64,000 nt of DNA, taken from the NCBI GenBank assembly GCA_963703085.1, contig OY969789.1, positions 2,542,001 through 2,606,000 of the forward strand, given 5' to 3'. The position numbers and the translations under genes were made by a program. Below the pieces are notes generated by a model. That model saw nothing but the letters and a program-made list of their open reading frames with translations. It was not told the DNA's origin and ran no database searches. Below, one piece after another: positions 25,748 to 34,552 of the stretch. How positions within the stretch are numbered: the stretch's first letter is position 1; each line of letters opens with the position of its first letter. This DNA is from DATAEG01 sp963703085. Lineage in GTDB: Bacteria; Actinomycetota; Actinomycetes; Mycobacteriales; Jatrophihabitantaceae.

Positions 25748-26140
25748 ATGCCTGACGTCGACCTGGCACTCGCGCTAGTCGTGCTTGTCGTTCTCGGCGC
25801 ACTGCTCGCCTCGACCGTGCTGACGTCCACCCCCAGTGCGGCATGGGCACTCGCCGTGGTGAGCGCGTGCTGGCTGCCTGCCGACAGCTCCGTCGAAGGC
25901 CCCTCGATCGTCGTCATCTCACCCGGGCACGGCGTGACCGTGGCTGACACCGTCGCGTTGGTCGGCTTCGCCGCGGCGACGTGCCGCCTGGTGTTCAACC
26001 GGCCGCGGACCAGTCGTCGGCTCTCGTCGGTGGGCGCCCACGCCGGGTCGCTCGGCGTCGCCGCGGCGCTGCCCGTGGTGATGGTGCTGTGGATCATCGG
26101 CCTCGTGGGCGCCCTGGCCGCATACACCCAGCGGTCCTGA
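25748..26140 (+). CDS. Small membrane protein of unknown function
   Basis: A 130-residue protein with about four hydrophobic segments (LALALVVLVVLGALLASTVL, WALAVVSACWL, VTVADTVALVGFAAATC, ALPVVMVLWIIGLVGALAAY). The ATG at 25748 has AGAGGG upstream. I do not recognise the family; the size and spacing of helices recall small subunits of cation antiporters (MrpF/MrpG-like), but no partner subunits are nearby, so this is not assigned. It lies between the cytidylyltransferase and mfd; a short dyad (AGGATC–GCTC–GATCCT, 26143–26158) follows the stop and may act as a weak terminator. Confidence 0.6.
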   Translation: MPDVDLALALVVLVVLGALLASTVLTSTPSAAWALAVVSACWLPADSSVEGPSIVVISPGHGVTVADTVALVGFAAATCRLVFNRPRTSRRLSSVGAHAGSLGVAAALPVVMVLWIIGLVGALAAYTQRS

Positions 26141-26263
26141 CCAGGATCGCTCGATCCTCGGCACGCGCCCGTCGGGGCCGAGCCGTAGGCTGGGTGACGC
26201 ACCCCTCCCCGCTGGCCGGGCAGGGGCTTTCGTGCTGTTCCCGTGTGATCGAAAGGTTCCCCC

Positions 26264-29200
26264 GTGTCCCTCGCAGGTCTCCTCGACGTCGCCCGCGCCG
26301 ACCCGGCGCTGCGCGACCTTCTGGATGGAGTCGGCGCCCCTGACCTGACCCTTACCGCGCCCGGCGCGCTGCGGCCGCTGGCCCTGGCCGCGCTGGCCGG
26401 CCGGGTGGAGGGCCCGGTGCTGGCAGTGGTCAGCACCGAGAACGAGGCAAGTGAGCTTGCCGACGAGCTGCGCTGCCTGCTGCCCGCCGACTCGGTCGCG
26501 GTGTACCCGGCCTGGGAGACGCTGCCGCACGAGCGGCTCTCGCCCCGGCCGGACACCGTCGGCCGAAGACTCGCCGTGCTGCGTCGGCTGGCCCACCCGG
26601 ATCCGTCCGACCCGGCTACCGGCCCGCTGTCGGTGGTGGTCGCTCCGGTGCGGTCGGTGTTGCAACCGCAGGTGGCCGGGCTCGGCGATCTCGAGCCGGT
26701 CAAGCTGCAGGTCGGCGACGACAGTCGTGAGCTCGGTGAGATTGTGGCGGCGCTGGTGGCCGCCGGTTATGCGCGCACCGAGCTGGTCGAGCGACGCGGT
26801 GACATCGCGGTGCGCGGTGGCATCTTGGACGTCTTCCCACCGACCGAGGAGCACCCGCTGCGGGTGGAGTTCTGGGGCGACGAGGTCGAAGAGGTGCGTT
26901 ACTTCGCCGTCGCCGACCAGCGCTCGTTGGGCGTAGCCGAGCACGGGCTGTGGGCGCCGCCCTGCCGCGAGCTGCTGCTCACCGACGAGGTACGGGCCCG
27001 CGCGATGGAGCTGAGCCTGCAGCACCCCGAGCTGGCCGAACTGCTCGACCCGATCAGCGAGGGCACCGCGGTCGAGGGCATGGAGTCGCTGTCGCCGGTG
27101 CTCGTCGACTCGCTGGACGTGCTGACGTCGGAACTTCCGTCGGGAACGCATGTCGTCGTCTGCGACCCGGACAAAGTGCGGCGCCGAGCCGCCGATCTGG
27201 TGCGCACCTCGGAGGAGTTCCTTGCCGCGTCGTGGGCCGCCGCCGCCGGCGGGGGGCAGGCTCCGGTCGACCTGGGAGCGGCGTCGCTGCGCGAGCTGGC
27301 CACGGTCGCCACCGAGGCGCGCGGCAGCGGCGTTCCGTGGTGGTCGATCACCCCGTTCGAGATGGACGAAGAGACGACGTCCACGGCGACGCTGGTCAGC
27401 TCCTTCACCCAGGCTCCCGACCATCGCGGCGATGTGCCGGCGTTGCTCGACGAGATGCGCGGTTGGCTGAAGCAGGACTGGCAGGTCGTTGCCGTGTTCG
27501 ACGGACACGGCACCGCCGATCGCGCGGTCGAGCGGTTGCGCGAGGCGGAACTGCCGGTGGTGCGCGTCGAGTCGCTCACCGAGAGGCCGCAGCCCGGCAC
27601 CGTCACTGTGACGACCGGCCAACTGGCCGGCGGGTTGCTGTCCGATCGGCTCGGTGTCGTGCTGCTCACCGAGGCAGACATCACCGGCCAGCACGGCGTC
27701 GCGTCCCGGGAGGGCCCGCGGCTGCCGTCCCGGCGGCGCAAGACGCTCGACCCGCTGCAGCTGCAGTCCGGTGATCTGGTCGTGCACGAGCAGCATGGCG
27801 TGGGGCGCTACATCGAGATGGTCCGGCGCACCACCAATGGGGGCGAGCGCGAGTACCTCATCATCGAGTACGCGGCGGCCAAGCGCGGCCAGCCACCGGA
27901 CCGGCTGTTCGTGCCGACGGATGCGCTGGATCAGATCACCCGCTACGTCGGCGGCGAGGCGCCGACGCTCAACCGGCTGGGCGGCTCGGACTGGGCGAAA
28001 ACCAAAGGCCGGGCACGCAAGGCGGTCAAGGAGATCGCCGCCGCACTCATCCGGCTGTACTCCGCGCGGATGGCCACCCAGGGATACGCATTCAGCCCGG
28101 ACACCCCGTGGCAACGCGAGCTGGAGGACGCCTTTCCCTACGTCGAGACCCCCGATCAGCTCGCGGCGATCGACGAGGTGAAGGCCGACATGGAGAAGCC
28201 GCTACCGATGGACCGCGTGATCTGCGGCGACGTCGGCTACGGCAAGACGGAGGTCGCCGTCCGAGCAGCATTCAAGGCGGTCCAGGACGGCAAGCAGGTC
28301 GCCGTGCTGGTCCCGACGACCCTCCTCGCGCAGCAGCACATGGCGACGTTCAGCGAACGGATGAGCCAGTTCCCGGTCACCATCCGCGAGCTGTCGCGGT
28401 TCAGCAGCGAGCCGGACGCGAATGCCACGCTGTCGGGCATCGTCGACGGCAGCGTCGACATCGTGATCGGCACTCATCGCCTGCTGCAGCAGACCGTCCG
28501 TTTCAAGGACCTCGGACTGGTCGTCATCGACGAGGAGCAGCGCTTCGGGGTGGAGCACAAGGAGTACCTCAAGGGCCTGCGCACAGCGGTCGATGTGCTG
28601 ACCATGTCGGCCACCCCGATCCCGCGCACCCTGGAGATGTCCCTGACCGGCATCCGGGAAATGACCACCATCCTCACCCCGCCGGAGGAGCGGCACCCGG
28701 TGCTGACCTTCGTCGGCGCCTACGACGAGCGGCAGATCGCCGCGGCGATCCGCCGGGAGCTGCTCCGCGACGGGCAGGTCTTCTACATCCACAACCGGGT
28801 GCGTTCGATCAACCGGGTCGCCGCGCACCTCGCCGAACTCGTCCCCGAGGCGCGCATCGCGGTGGGCCACGGGCAGATGGCCGAGCACGAGCTGGAGAAG
28901 GTGATGGTCGGCTTCTGGGACAAGGAGTTCGACGTGCTGGTGTCGACCACCATCGTCGAGTCCGGCCTGGATATCCCCAACTCGAACACGCTGATCGTCG
29001 AGCGGGCCGACATGTTCGGGCTGTCCCAGCTGCATCAGTTGCGCGGGCGGGTGGGCCGGGCCCGGGAACGCGGGTACGCCTACTTCCTCTACCCGCCCGA
29101 GGCGCCGCTGACCGAGACCGCCTACGACCGGCTGGCCACGGTGGCGCAGCACACCGAGATCGGTGCCGGGATGGCGGTGGCGATGAAGGACCTGGAGATC

Positions 29201-29818
29201 CGCGGTGCCGGCAACCTGCTCGGCGGTGAGCAGTCCGGGCACATCGCCGGGGTGGGGTTCGACCTCTATGTGCGGCTGGTCGGCGAGGCGGTCGCCGAGT
29301 TCCGCGACCCGGGGAACAAGGCCGCCGCCGAGCTGTTGGACGTCAAGATCGACCTGCCGGTCGACGCGAACCTGCCTGCCGACTATGTCCCGGGCGAGCG
29401 ACTGCGGCTCTCGGCGTATCGCTCGTTGGCCGAGGCGGCCTCCGACGAGGCAGTCGAGGCGGTGCGCAGCGAGCTGATCGACCGGTACGGCCCGATCCCG
29501 CCGGAAGTGGAGAACCTGCTGGCGGTGGCCCGCTTCCGGGTACGCGCCCGGGCGCACGGCGTCACCGAGGTGTCGCTGCAGGGCAACTCGGTGCGCTTCT
29601 CACCGGTGGATCTCACCGATTCGGCGCAGCTCCGGGTGGCGCGCACCTACCCGAAGACGCTGTACAAGCACACCGTCTCGACCCTGGGCGTGCCGCGTCC
29701 GACGTCCAACTCGAGCGGTTCGGGGATTTCTTTCGGAGGCACACCGTTGCGCGACATCGCCTTGCTGGAATGGTGCGCCGAGGTGCTCGACGTCGCGCTG
29801 CCGCCCGTCCCCGCCTGA
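26264..29818 (+). CDS. mfd: Transcription-repair coupling factor Mfd
   Basis: DNA translocase that removes stalled RNA polymerase at lesions and recruits UvrA. At 1184 residues it has the full family length. Visible parts: the UvrB-like N-terminal module, the RNA polymerase-interacting/CarD-like region (LQSGDLVVHEQHGVGRYIEM, ~500), helicase motif I (GDVGYGKTEVAVRAA), motif II as DEEQRFG, motif III (LTMSATPIPRTLEMS), motif VI (QLHQLRGRVGRARERGYA) and the C-terminal TRCF domain. The start is a GTG at 26264 with GAAAGG seven bases upstream. It opens the conserved housekeeping block that leads to eno and ppx. Confidence 0.97.
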   Translation: MSLAGLLDVARADPALRDLLDGVGAPDLTLTAPGALRPLALAALAGRVEGPVLAVVSTENEASELADELRCLLPADSVAVYPAWETLPHERLSPRPDTVGRRLAVLRRLAHPDPSDPATGPLSVVVAPVRSVLQPQVAGLGDLEPVKLQVGDDSRELGEIVAALVAAGYARTELVERRGDIAVRGGILDVFPPTEEHPLRVEFWGDEVEEVRYFAVADQRSLGVAEHGLWAPPCRELLLTDEVRARAMELSLQHPELAELLDPISEGTAVEGMESLSPVLVDSLDVLTSELPSGTHVVVCDPDKVRRRAADLVRTSEEFLAASWAAAAGGGQAPVDLGAASLRELATVATEARGSGVPWWSITPFEMDEETTSTATLVSSFTQAPDHRGDVPALLDEMRGWLKQDWQVVAVFDGHGTADRAVERLREAELPVVRVESLTERPQPGTVTVTTGQLAGGLLSDRLGVVLLTEADITGQHGVASREGPRLPSRRRKTLDPLQLQSGDLVVHEQHGVGRYIEMVRRTTNGGEREYLIIEYAAAKRGQPPDRLFVPTDALDQITRYVGGEAPTLNRLGGSDWAKTKGRARKAVKEIAAALIRLYSARMATQGYAFSPDTPWQRELEDAFPYVETPDQLAAIDEVKADMEKPLPMDRVICGDVGYGKTEVAVRAAFKAVQDGKQVAVLVPTTLLAQQHMATFSERMSQFPVTIRELSRFSSEPDANATLSGIVDGSVDIVIGTHRLLQQTVRFKDLGLVVIDEEQRFGVEHKEYLKGLRTAVDVLTMSATPIPRTLEMSLTGIREMTTILTPPEERHPVLTFVGAYDERQIAAAIRRELLRDGQVFYIHNRVRSINRVAAHLAELVPEARIAVGHGQMAEHELEKVMVGFWDKEFDVLVSTTIVESGLDIPNSNTLIVERADMFGLSQLHQLRGRVGRARERGYAYFLYPPEAPLTETAYDRLATVAQHTEIGAGMAVAMKDLEIRGAGNLLGGEQSGHIAGVGFDLYVRLVGEAVAEFRDPGNKAAAELLDVKIDLPVDANLPADYVPGERLRLSAYRSLAEAASDEAVEAVRSELIDRYGPIPPEVENLLAVARFRVRARAHGVTEVSLQGNSVRFSPVDLTDSAQLRVARTYPKTLYKHTVSTLGVPRPTSNSSGSGISFGGTPLRDIALLEWCAEVLDVALPPVPA

Positions 29819-29836
29819 GCTCCCCGCACCCCAGAA

Positions 29837-29896
29837 CCCGCGATGATCACGCACTTTAGGCTGTCATAGCCACGAAAAGTGCGTGATCATCGCGGG
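29837..29896. repeat. 21-bp perfect palindromic element with an inner hairpin
   Basis: Perfect inverted repeat: CCCGCGATGATCACGCACTTT at 29837–29857 (21 bases; unit shown in two pieces CCCGCGATGATC and ACGCACTTT) pairs with 29876–29896. The 18-base loop itself contains GGCT–GTCAT–AGCC. It starts 18 bases after mfd. No T-tract follows, so a dispersed repeat (REP/MITE-like) is at least as likely as a terminator. Confidence 0.75.
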
Positions 29897-29977
29897 GTGG
29901 GCGAGGTAGCGGGCGACCCCGGCATGGTCGGGAAACCGCGAGCGCCACTCGTCGATGACGTCCGCAGAATTCTTCAC
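29864..29977 (-). CDS. Possible small ORF of 37 residues
   Basis: From a GTG at 29977 the frame encodes MKNSADVIDEWRSRFPDHAG, then VARYLAHPAMITHFSWL and stops inside the loop of the palindromic element. The first 28 residues read like protein (acidic/aromatic alternation, DVIDEWRSRFP), while the end is encoded by the repeat. It may be a gene remnant truncated by the repeat, a real small protein, or chance. No clear ribosome-binding site. Confidence 0.25.
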   Translation of the reverse strand: MKNSADVIDEWRSRFPDHAGVARYLAHPAMITHFSWL

Positions 29978-30075
29978 GGACGCGAGCTTAGAGAGCCGTC
30001 TGCGCGAGTCGCCGGGTCGGCATGAGACTCTTGCTGCAGTCAAGCTCGCGTCAGGTGGTGCGATCGGTTCGCCGG

Positions 30076-30138
30076 GAGAATGTCATCGTGAGAATGTCAT
30101 CGTGAGAATGTCATTGTGAGAATGTCATCGTGAGAATG
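30076..30138 (+). repeat. Tandem 14-bp repeat array (4.5 copies) carrying the start codon of the next gene
   Basis: Unit GAGAATGTCATCGT at 30076–30089, 30090–30103, 30104–30117 (one C to T change) and 30118–30131, then a half copy GAGAATG at 30132–30138. Each full copy contains ATG-TCA-TCG-TGA, a three-codon mini-ORF whose stop overlaps the GTG of the next copy. The last GTGAGAATG holds both candidate starts of the lipoprotein gene. Confidence 0.9.
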
Positions 30139-30708
30139 CCGAAGTGCGCGACAGCCATGCTCGCTGTGCTGGCCTTCGTCGGCGTTGCCGGATGCCAGCC
30201 GAAGCCAGGCGCGGCGGCGATCGTCTCTGGTGAGCGCATCACCGAGAAGACCGTCAACTCCTACGTGGCGACCACCTCCCCGGACGGGATCGCCGGCGCC
30301 CGGGCGCTGGTGCTGACCCTGCTGGTGCAGGAGCGCCTGCTGGAGGCGCAGCTGCGCCAGCACGGCGGCCTGCCTTCGGCGGGGGATCTCGCTGCGCTGC
30401 ACGACGTCTCGCTGCCGACGTCCGAGCAGTCCCAAGGATTGACCGGTACCGCGGCGGATGCCGATCTCCGTGATCAGATCGAGAGCAGCAAGGTTCACGC
30501 CGATTTTCTGCCGCACTACCTGCGGGTCATCGAGATGAACCACATCTTCAGCAATCGGCAGATCTCCGTCGATGCCCTGGTCAAGTCGAAGGTGAGCGTC
30601 AGCCCGCGTTACGGCAAGTGGGACGCCGCCAACCTGGTGGTCCGCGCATTCGGCAGCCAGCCCGACTTCCTGCTGCCCTCCCCGTCGCCCAGCGCGAGCT
30701 CCGGCTGA
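30130..30708 (+). CDS. SurA-N-like lipoprotein
   Basis: Predicted exported lipoprotein of 192 residues. The signal sequence ends in a lipobox (FVGVAGC, cysteine at about residue 22). The mature part (AAIVSGERITEKTVNSYV..., then long amphipathic helices with LLVQERLLEAQLRQHG) resembles the N-terminal chaperone domain of SurA, without a parvulin isomerase domain. In actinobacteria a protein of this kind commonly sits between mfd and mazG. The start is the GTG at 30130 or the ATG at 30136, both in the last copy of the tandem repeat. The C-terminus is Pro/Ser-rich. Role inferred: folding or quality control of exported proteins. Confidence 0.75.
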   Translation: MRMPKCATAMLAVLAFVGVAGCQPKPGAAAIVSGERITEKTVNSYVATTSPDGIAGARALVLTLLVQERLLEAQLRQHGGLPSAGDLAALHDVSLPTSEQSQGLTGTAADADLRDQIESSKVHADFLPHYLRVIEMNHIFSNRQISVDALVKSKVSVSPRYGKWDAANLVVRAFGSQPDFLLPSPSPSASSG

Positions 30709-30716
30709 GCCCAGCC

Positions 30717-31421
30717 GTGCAGGCCGACGTTTCCGCCTTGCTCGCGGCGGTCGAGGTGATGGACCGGCTGCGCTCGCCGGGTGGCTGCCCGTGGGACGCG
30801 GCTCAGACCCACCGCAGCCTGGCGCCGTACCTGCTCGAGGAAACCTACGAGGTGCTCGAGGCGATCGACGCCGAGGACGACGACGCGCTGCGCGAGGAGC
30901 TCGGCGACCTGCTACTGCAGATCCTGTTCCATGCCCGGCTCGCGCAGGAGAACGAGCCGGCGCAGCGCTGGTCCGTCAACGACGTCGCCGCTGGGCTGGT
31001 CGAGAAGCTGCGCCGTCGCCATCCGCACGTCTTTGCCGGCGTCGAGGTGTCCGGCGCTGACGAGGTGAACGTCAACTGGGAACGGATCAAGGCCGAGGAG
31101 CGCCGCGCACGACGTGAGCAGGGCCCGGACCGCCGCGTCGACTCTGTGACCGACGGCGTGCCGACTGCCCTCCCGGCCCTGGCCCTGGCGGCGAAGCTGC
31201 ACGGTCGGGCATCGCGAGCGGGCCTCGACGTTCCGGTGCCACCGCCGAGCGATGCAACGGCACAAGTCGGTGCCGAGCTGTTCGACGCGGCAATCCGCGC
31301 TGCGGACGCGGGCATCGATCCGGAGCAGGCCCTGCGGGAAACCATGCTGCGCTATCGAGCCGCCGTCCGGGCTGCTGAGCAGCGGAAGGATGCAGCCGAT
31401 GACGGGCCCGATCACACGTAG
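30717..31421 (+). CDS. mazG: Nucleoside triphosphate pyrophosphohydrolase MazG
   Basis: Hydrolyses NTPs to NMP and pyrophosphate, cleansing the pool of abnormal nucleotides. The 234-residue protein has the MazG opening VMDRLRSPGGCPWDAAQTH, then the metal-binding helix pair: LLEETYEVLEAID (ExxE) and EELGDLLLQILFHA (ExxD), followed by KLRRRHPHVF. I chose the GTG at 30717, eight bases behind the lipoprotein stop; the open frame from 30618 overlaps that gene and is a shadow. The C-terminal half is shorter and less conserved than in E. coli MazG, as usual in actinobacteria. Confidence 0.93.
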   Translation: MQADVSALLAAVEVMDRLRSPGGCPWDAAQTHRSLAPYLLEETYEVLEAIDAEDDDALREELGDLLLQILFHARLAQENEPAQRWSVNDVAAGLVEKLRRRHPHVFAGVEVSGADEVNVNWERIKAEERRARREQGPDRRVDSVTDGVPTALPALALAAKLHGRASRAGLDVPVPPPSDATAQVGAELFDAAIRAADAGIDPEQALRETMLRYRAAVRAAEQRKDAADDGPDHT

Positions 31422-31938
31422 CGAGGACCGCATCGAGCCACCGGAGTCCGGTGACGAGCGCACACTGCTCACCTCGTTCCTCGACTGGCAGCGGCAGACC
31501 CTGCAGTGGAAATGCAGCGGGTTGACGCCCGATCTGCTGGCTACTGTGGCGCCGCCACCGTCGGCCATGTCGTTGCTCGGCATGGTGCGGCACATGACTG
31601 AGGTGGAGATGTCGTGGTTCCAGCGCTTCGACGGCACGTCCGTGGTGTATCCGTACTCCTCGGAGACCGACCGCGACGGTGAGTGGGACCTCGGAGATCC
31701 AGCGGCGATCACGCAGCAAGAGGTCGACGCGGCCTGGGCACGGTGGCACGCTGTCGTCGACCGGGCCCGGGAAGTCGTTGCAAGGACCGACCTCGACGCG
31801 ATGAGCCGGCGCCCCGGTCGTCGCCCACAGGTCTCGATGCGCTGGATCCTCATCCACATGATCGAGGAGTACGCCCGCCACAACGGCCATGCCGACCTGA
31901 TCCGTGACCGTTTGGACGGCGGCGCGCAAGGTGAGTAG
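31399..31938 (+). CDS. DinB-superfamily (DUF664-like) protein
   Basis: A 179-residue four-helix-bundle protein of the DinB/YfiT superfamily, members of which are often metal-dependent, thiol-using enzymes in actinobacteria. Seen: a histidine in LGMVRHMTEVEMSWFQR (about residue 55), and HMIEEYARHNGHADLIRD near the end, with two histidines at the usual metal positions. The ATG at 31399 has GGAAGG nine bases upstream and lies inside the end of mazG (23-base overlap). Exact reaction unknown. Confidence 0.8.
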   Translation: MTGPITRSEDRIEPPESGDERTLLTSFLDWQRQTLQWKCSGLTPDLLATVAPPPSAMSLLGMVRHMTEVEMSWFQRFDGTSVVYPYSSETDRDGEWDLGDPAAITQQEVDAAWARWHAVVDRAREVVARTDLDAMSRRPGRRPQVSMRWILIHMIEEYARHNGHADLIRDRLDGGAQGE

Positions 31939-32104
31939 AGCGAACGGAACGCGTTGCTCGACTGCCTTGATCGATCATCCGAAGGCCTTCAGCTGAGCTG
32001 TTACTGATGTGACGGGTGGTTCGTGGGAGTGTCCTGCCGGAGTGCGGCGGGGGCGCGCCGATAGGCTGCCTCGGTACGTGCTGTCATCGACGAGAGGACC
32101 TGCC

Positions 32105-33595
32105 GTGGCGACCATCGAGGCCGTCGGAGCCCGCGAGATCCTGGATTCTCGCGGCAACCCCACCGTGGAGGTGGAGGTCGCTCTCGACGACGGGACGCTG
32201 GCCCGTGCTGCGGTCCCCAGCGGAGCCTCGACCGGTGCATACGAAGCGGTCGAGCTGCGCGACGGCGATGACCGCTACGGCGGCAAGGGCGTGCAGCGCG
32301 CCGTCATCGCGGTGCTCGACGACATCGGCCCGGAGCTGGTCGGCTTCGAGGCGAGCGAGCAGCGACTGGTCGACCGCGCCCTGATCGAGTTGGACGGCAC
32401 CCCGGACAAGAGCCGGTTCGGCGCGAACGCGGTGCTCGGCGTGTCCCTCGCTGTGGCGAAGGCGGCTGCCGCCTCGGCCGACCTTCCGCTGTTTCGCTAT
32501 CTCGGCGGCCCGAATGCGCATCTGCTCCCGGTGCCCATGCTGAACATCCTCAACGGCGGCGCGCACGCAGACAGCAATGTCGACGTGCAGGAATTCATGA
32601 TTGCTCCCATCGGCGCGCCCACTTTTGCCGAGGCACTGCAGCGCGGCGCAGAGGTGTACCACTCGCTCAAATCGGTGCTGAAGCGGCGCGGCCTGTCGAC
32701 CGGCCTGGGCGACGAGGGTGGTTTCGCGCCCAGTTTGGACAGCAACGCCGAGGCCCTCGACCTCATCGCCGAAGCGGTCGAAGGGGCCGGGCTGGTCGTC
32801 GGCGAAGACATCGCCTTTGCCCTGGACGTTGCCGCGACCGAGTTCTATCGCGACGGCGCTTACCACTTCGAGGGGTCGGCAAAGACGGCCGACGAGATGA
32901 TCGCCTACTACGAGGCGCTGGTGGCCGGCTACCCGATCGTGTCGCTCGAGGACCCGCTCGCCGAGGACGACTGGGCGGCCTGGGCGGCACTCACCGAGCG
33001 GCTGGACACCAGCGTGCAGATCGTCGGCGACGACCTGTTCGTCACCAACCCGACGCGGCTTGCCCGCGGCATCGAGGAATCCTGCGCGAACGCACTGCTG
33101 GTCAAGGTGAACCAGATCGGCACGCTGACCGAGACACTCGACGCGGTCGACCTGGCTCATCGGCACGGCTATCGCTGCATGATGAGCCACCGCTCCGGCG
33201 AGACCGAGGACACCACCATCGCCGATCTCGCGGTGGCCACGAACTGCGGCCAGATCAAGGCCGGCGCCCCGGCGCGCAGCGAGCGGGTGGCCAAGTACAA
33301 CCAGTTGCTGCGCATCGAGGAAGAGCTGGACGACGCCGCCCGCTATACCGGTGCGGGCGCCTTCCCGCGGTTCGAACCGGCCGCGATGGAGCTCATCCCG
33401 GTGTCTGCCGCCGTCGGGGTGGACGAGGACGACGACGCCGACGACGACCTCGACGGCGCAGCGGACGAGATCGGGGACGAGGACACCGAGCTGGTCGACG
33501 ACCTGGCCGACGCTGACGCCGACGAGTCCGAGAACGACGACACCGAGGATGACGACACCGAGGGCTCCGGCACCGCAGCGGGGCGGCGCGACTGA
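32105..33595 (+). CDS. eno: Enolase with a long acidic C-terminal tail
   Basis: Converts 2-phosphoglycerate to phosphoenolpyruvate. The enolase core fills residues 1 to about 425: IEAVGAREILDSRGNPTVEVEV at the start (quoted in part: AREILDSRGNPTVE), GGAHADSNVDVQEFMI, the catalytic lysine region NALLVKVNQIGTLTETL, and MMSHRSGETEDTTIADLAVA. It ends at GAFPRFEP (about 418), where bacterial enolases normally stop. Here about 70 more residues follow, rich in Asp and Glu (VDEDDDADDDLD and further), giving 496 in total. The tail is in the same open frame and ends one base before ftsB. GTG start at 32105 with GAGAGGA upstream. Confidence 0.95.
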   Translation: MATIEAVGAREILDSRGNPTVEVEVALDDGTLARAAVPSGASTGAYEAVELRDGDDRYGGKGVQRAVIAVLDDIGPELVGFEASEQRLVDRALIELDGTPDKSRFGANAVLGVSLAVAKAAAASADLPLFRYLGGPNAHLLPVPMLNILNGGAHADSNVDVQEFMIAPIGAPTFAEALQRGAEVYHSLKSVLKRRGLSTGLGDEGGFAPSLDSNAEALDLIAEAVEGAGLVVGEDIAFALDVAATEFYRDGAYHFEGSAKTADEMIAYYEALVAGYPIVSLEDPLAEDDWAAWAALTERLDTSVQIVGDDLFVTNPTRLARGIEESCANALLVKVNQIGTLTETLDAVDLAHRHGYRCMMSHRSGETEDTTIADLAVATNCGQIKAGAPARSERVAKYNQLLRIEEELDDAARYTGAGAFPRFEPAAMELIPVSAAVGVDEDDDADDDLDGAADEIGDEDTELVDDLADADADESENDDTEDDDTEGSGTAAGRRD

Positions 33596-33596
33596 G

Positions 33597-34016
33597 ATGC
33601 CGCTGCCTCGACGTCGCCACCGAAGCCGATCCGGCGGGCTCACCGGTCGGGCCCTGGTGCTCGGCACCGTCCTGGTGCTGATGGCACTGGTGCTCGCGTC
33701 ACCGTTGCAGCGGTACCTGCAGCAGCGCAGCTCGCTGAACCAGGCCGAGCAGAGGTACCAGCAGTCCAACGCCCGAGTGGTCCAGCTGCGCCACGAGCTG
33801 GACCAGTGGAAGGATCCGGCGTTCATCGAGCAGCAGGCCCGGGCCCGCCTGCAGTACGCCCGGCCGGGCGACACCGTCTATGTGGTGCTGCTGCCGGGCG
33901 AGAAGTCCAAGGACGCGTCCAGCGAACAGGTGCGCCCGGTCATCCCGAGCGACGGCAAGGCCAGCTGGCAGTCGAAAGCGTGGACGAGCCTGCAGGTGGC
34001 GGACTCGCCCCCGTGA
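33597..34016 (+). CDS. FtsB/DivIC-type septum protein
   Basis: Bitopic cell-division protein, 139 residues: a basic cytoplasmic N-terminus, one transmembrane helix (~20–40, ALVLGTVLVLMALVLASPL), then an extracytoplasmic coiled coil (LNQAEQRYQQSNARVVQLRHEL) and the family end region ARARLQYARPGDTVYVVL. It should join FtsL and FtsQ in the divisome. Only one base separates it from the enolase stop, and the next gene overlaps it by four bases, so the operon eno–ftsB–DUF501–ppx is tightly coupled. Confidence 0.9.
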   Translation: MPLPRRRHRSRSGGLTGRALVLGTVLVLMALVLASPLQRYLQQRSSLNQAEQRYQQSNARVVQLRHELDQWKDPAFIEQQARARLQYARPGDTVYVVLLPGEKSKDASSEQVRPVIPSDGKASWQSKAWTSLQVADSPP

Positions 34017-34552
34017 CCTCGCCAGGCCCGCCGGAGCAGGATCTGGCTCCGGTCACGGATGCCGATCGTGCGGTGGTGGCCCGTCAGCTGGGTCGCGCCC
34101 CGCGAGCGATCCGGGCTGTTGCGCACCGATGCCGATGTGGTCAGCCCGACGTCATCGAGACCTCGCCCCGGTTGCCCGACGGCACTCCGTTCCCGACCTT
34201 GTACTACCTGACCTGCCCGCGGGCCGCCGCGCTCATCGGAACGCTGGAGGCCTCCGGCTTGATGCACGAGCAGAGCGAGCGGCTGCGCGCGGACCCGGAC
34301 TACGCCGCTGCCTACCAACACGCCCACGAGGCGTTCCTCGCCCGACGCGAGGAGCTCGGCGCAGTGCCGGAGATCGACGGTGTCAGTGCCGGCGGGATGC
34401 CCACCCGGGTGAAGTGCCTGCACGCGCTGGTGGCGCACTCGTTGGCCGCTGGACCGGGTGTCAACCCGGTCGGCGACGAGGCACTGCAGCTGCTGGCCCC
34501 GTGGTGGGAGCGCGGCCCGTGCGCCCAGCCGGATGCCGATGAGGTGCCGTGA
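34013..34552 (+). CDS. DUF501 family protein
   Basis: Conserved actinobacterial protein of 179 residues. It shows the DUF501 pattern VVARQLGRAPRAIRAVAHRC, then RCGQPDVIETSPRLPDGTPFPTLYYLTCP (in part) and GGMPTRVKCLHALVAHSLA near the end. Four cysteines and the conserved histidine could bind a metal, but no function is known. The GTG at 34013 overlaps the ftsB stop (GTGA) and its own stop overlaps ppx in the same way. Confidence 0.88.
   Translation: MTSPGPPEQDLAPVTDADRAVVARQLGRAPRAIRAVAHRCRCGQPDVIETSPRLPDGTPFPTLYYLTCPRAAALIGTLEASGLMHEQSERLRADPDYAAAYQHAHEAFLARREELGAVPEIDGVSAGGMPTRVKCLHALVAHSLAAGPGVNPVGDEALQLLAPWWERGPCAQPDADEVP

Noticed and set aside
25919..28114. 731-codon minus-strand frame over mfd, and similar long frames opposite eno and ndh
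   Set aside because: Produced by high third-position GC in the real gene; no recognisable protein features.
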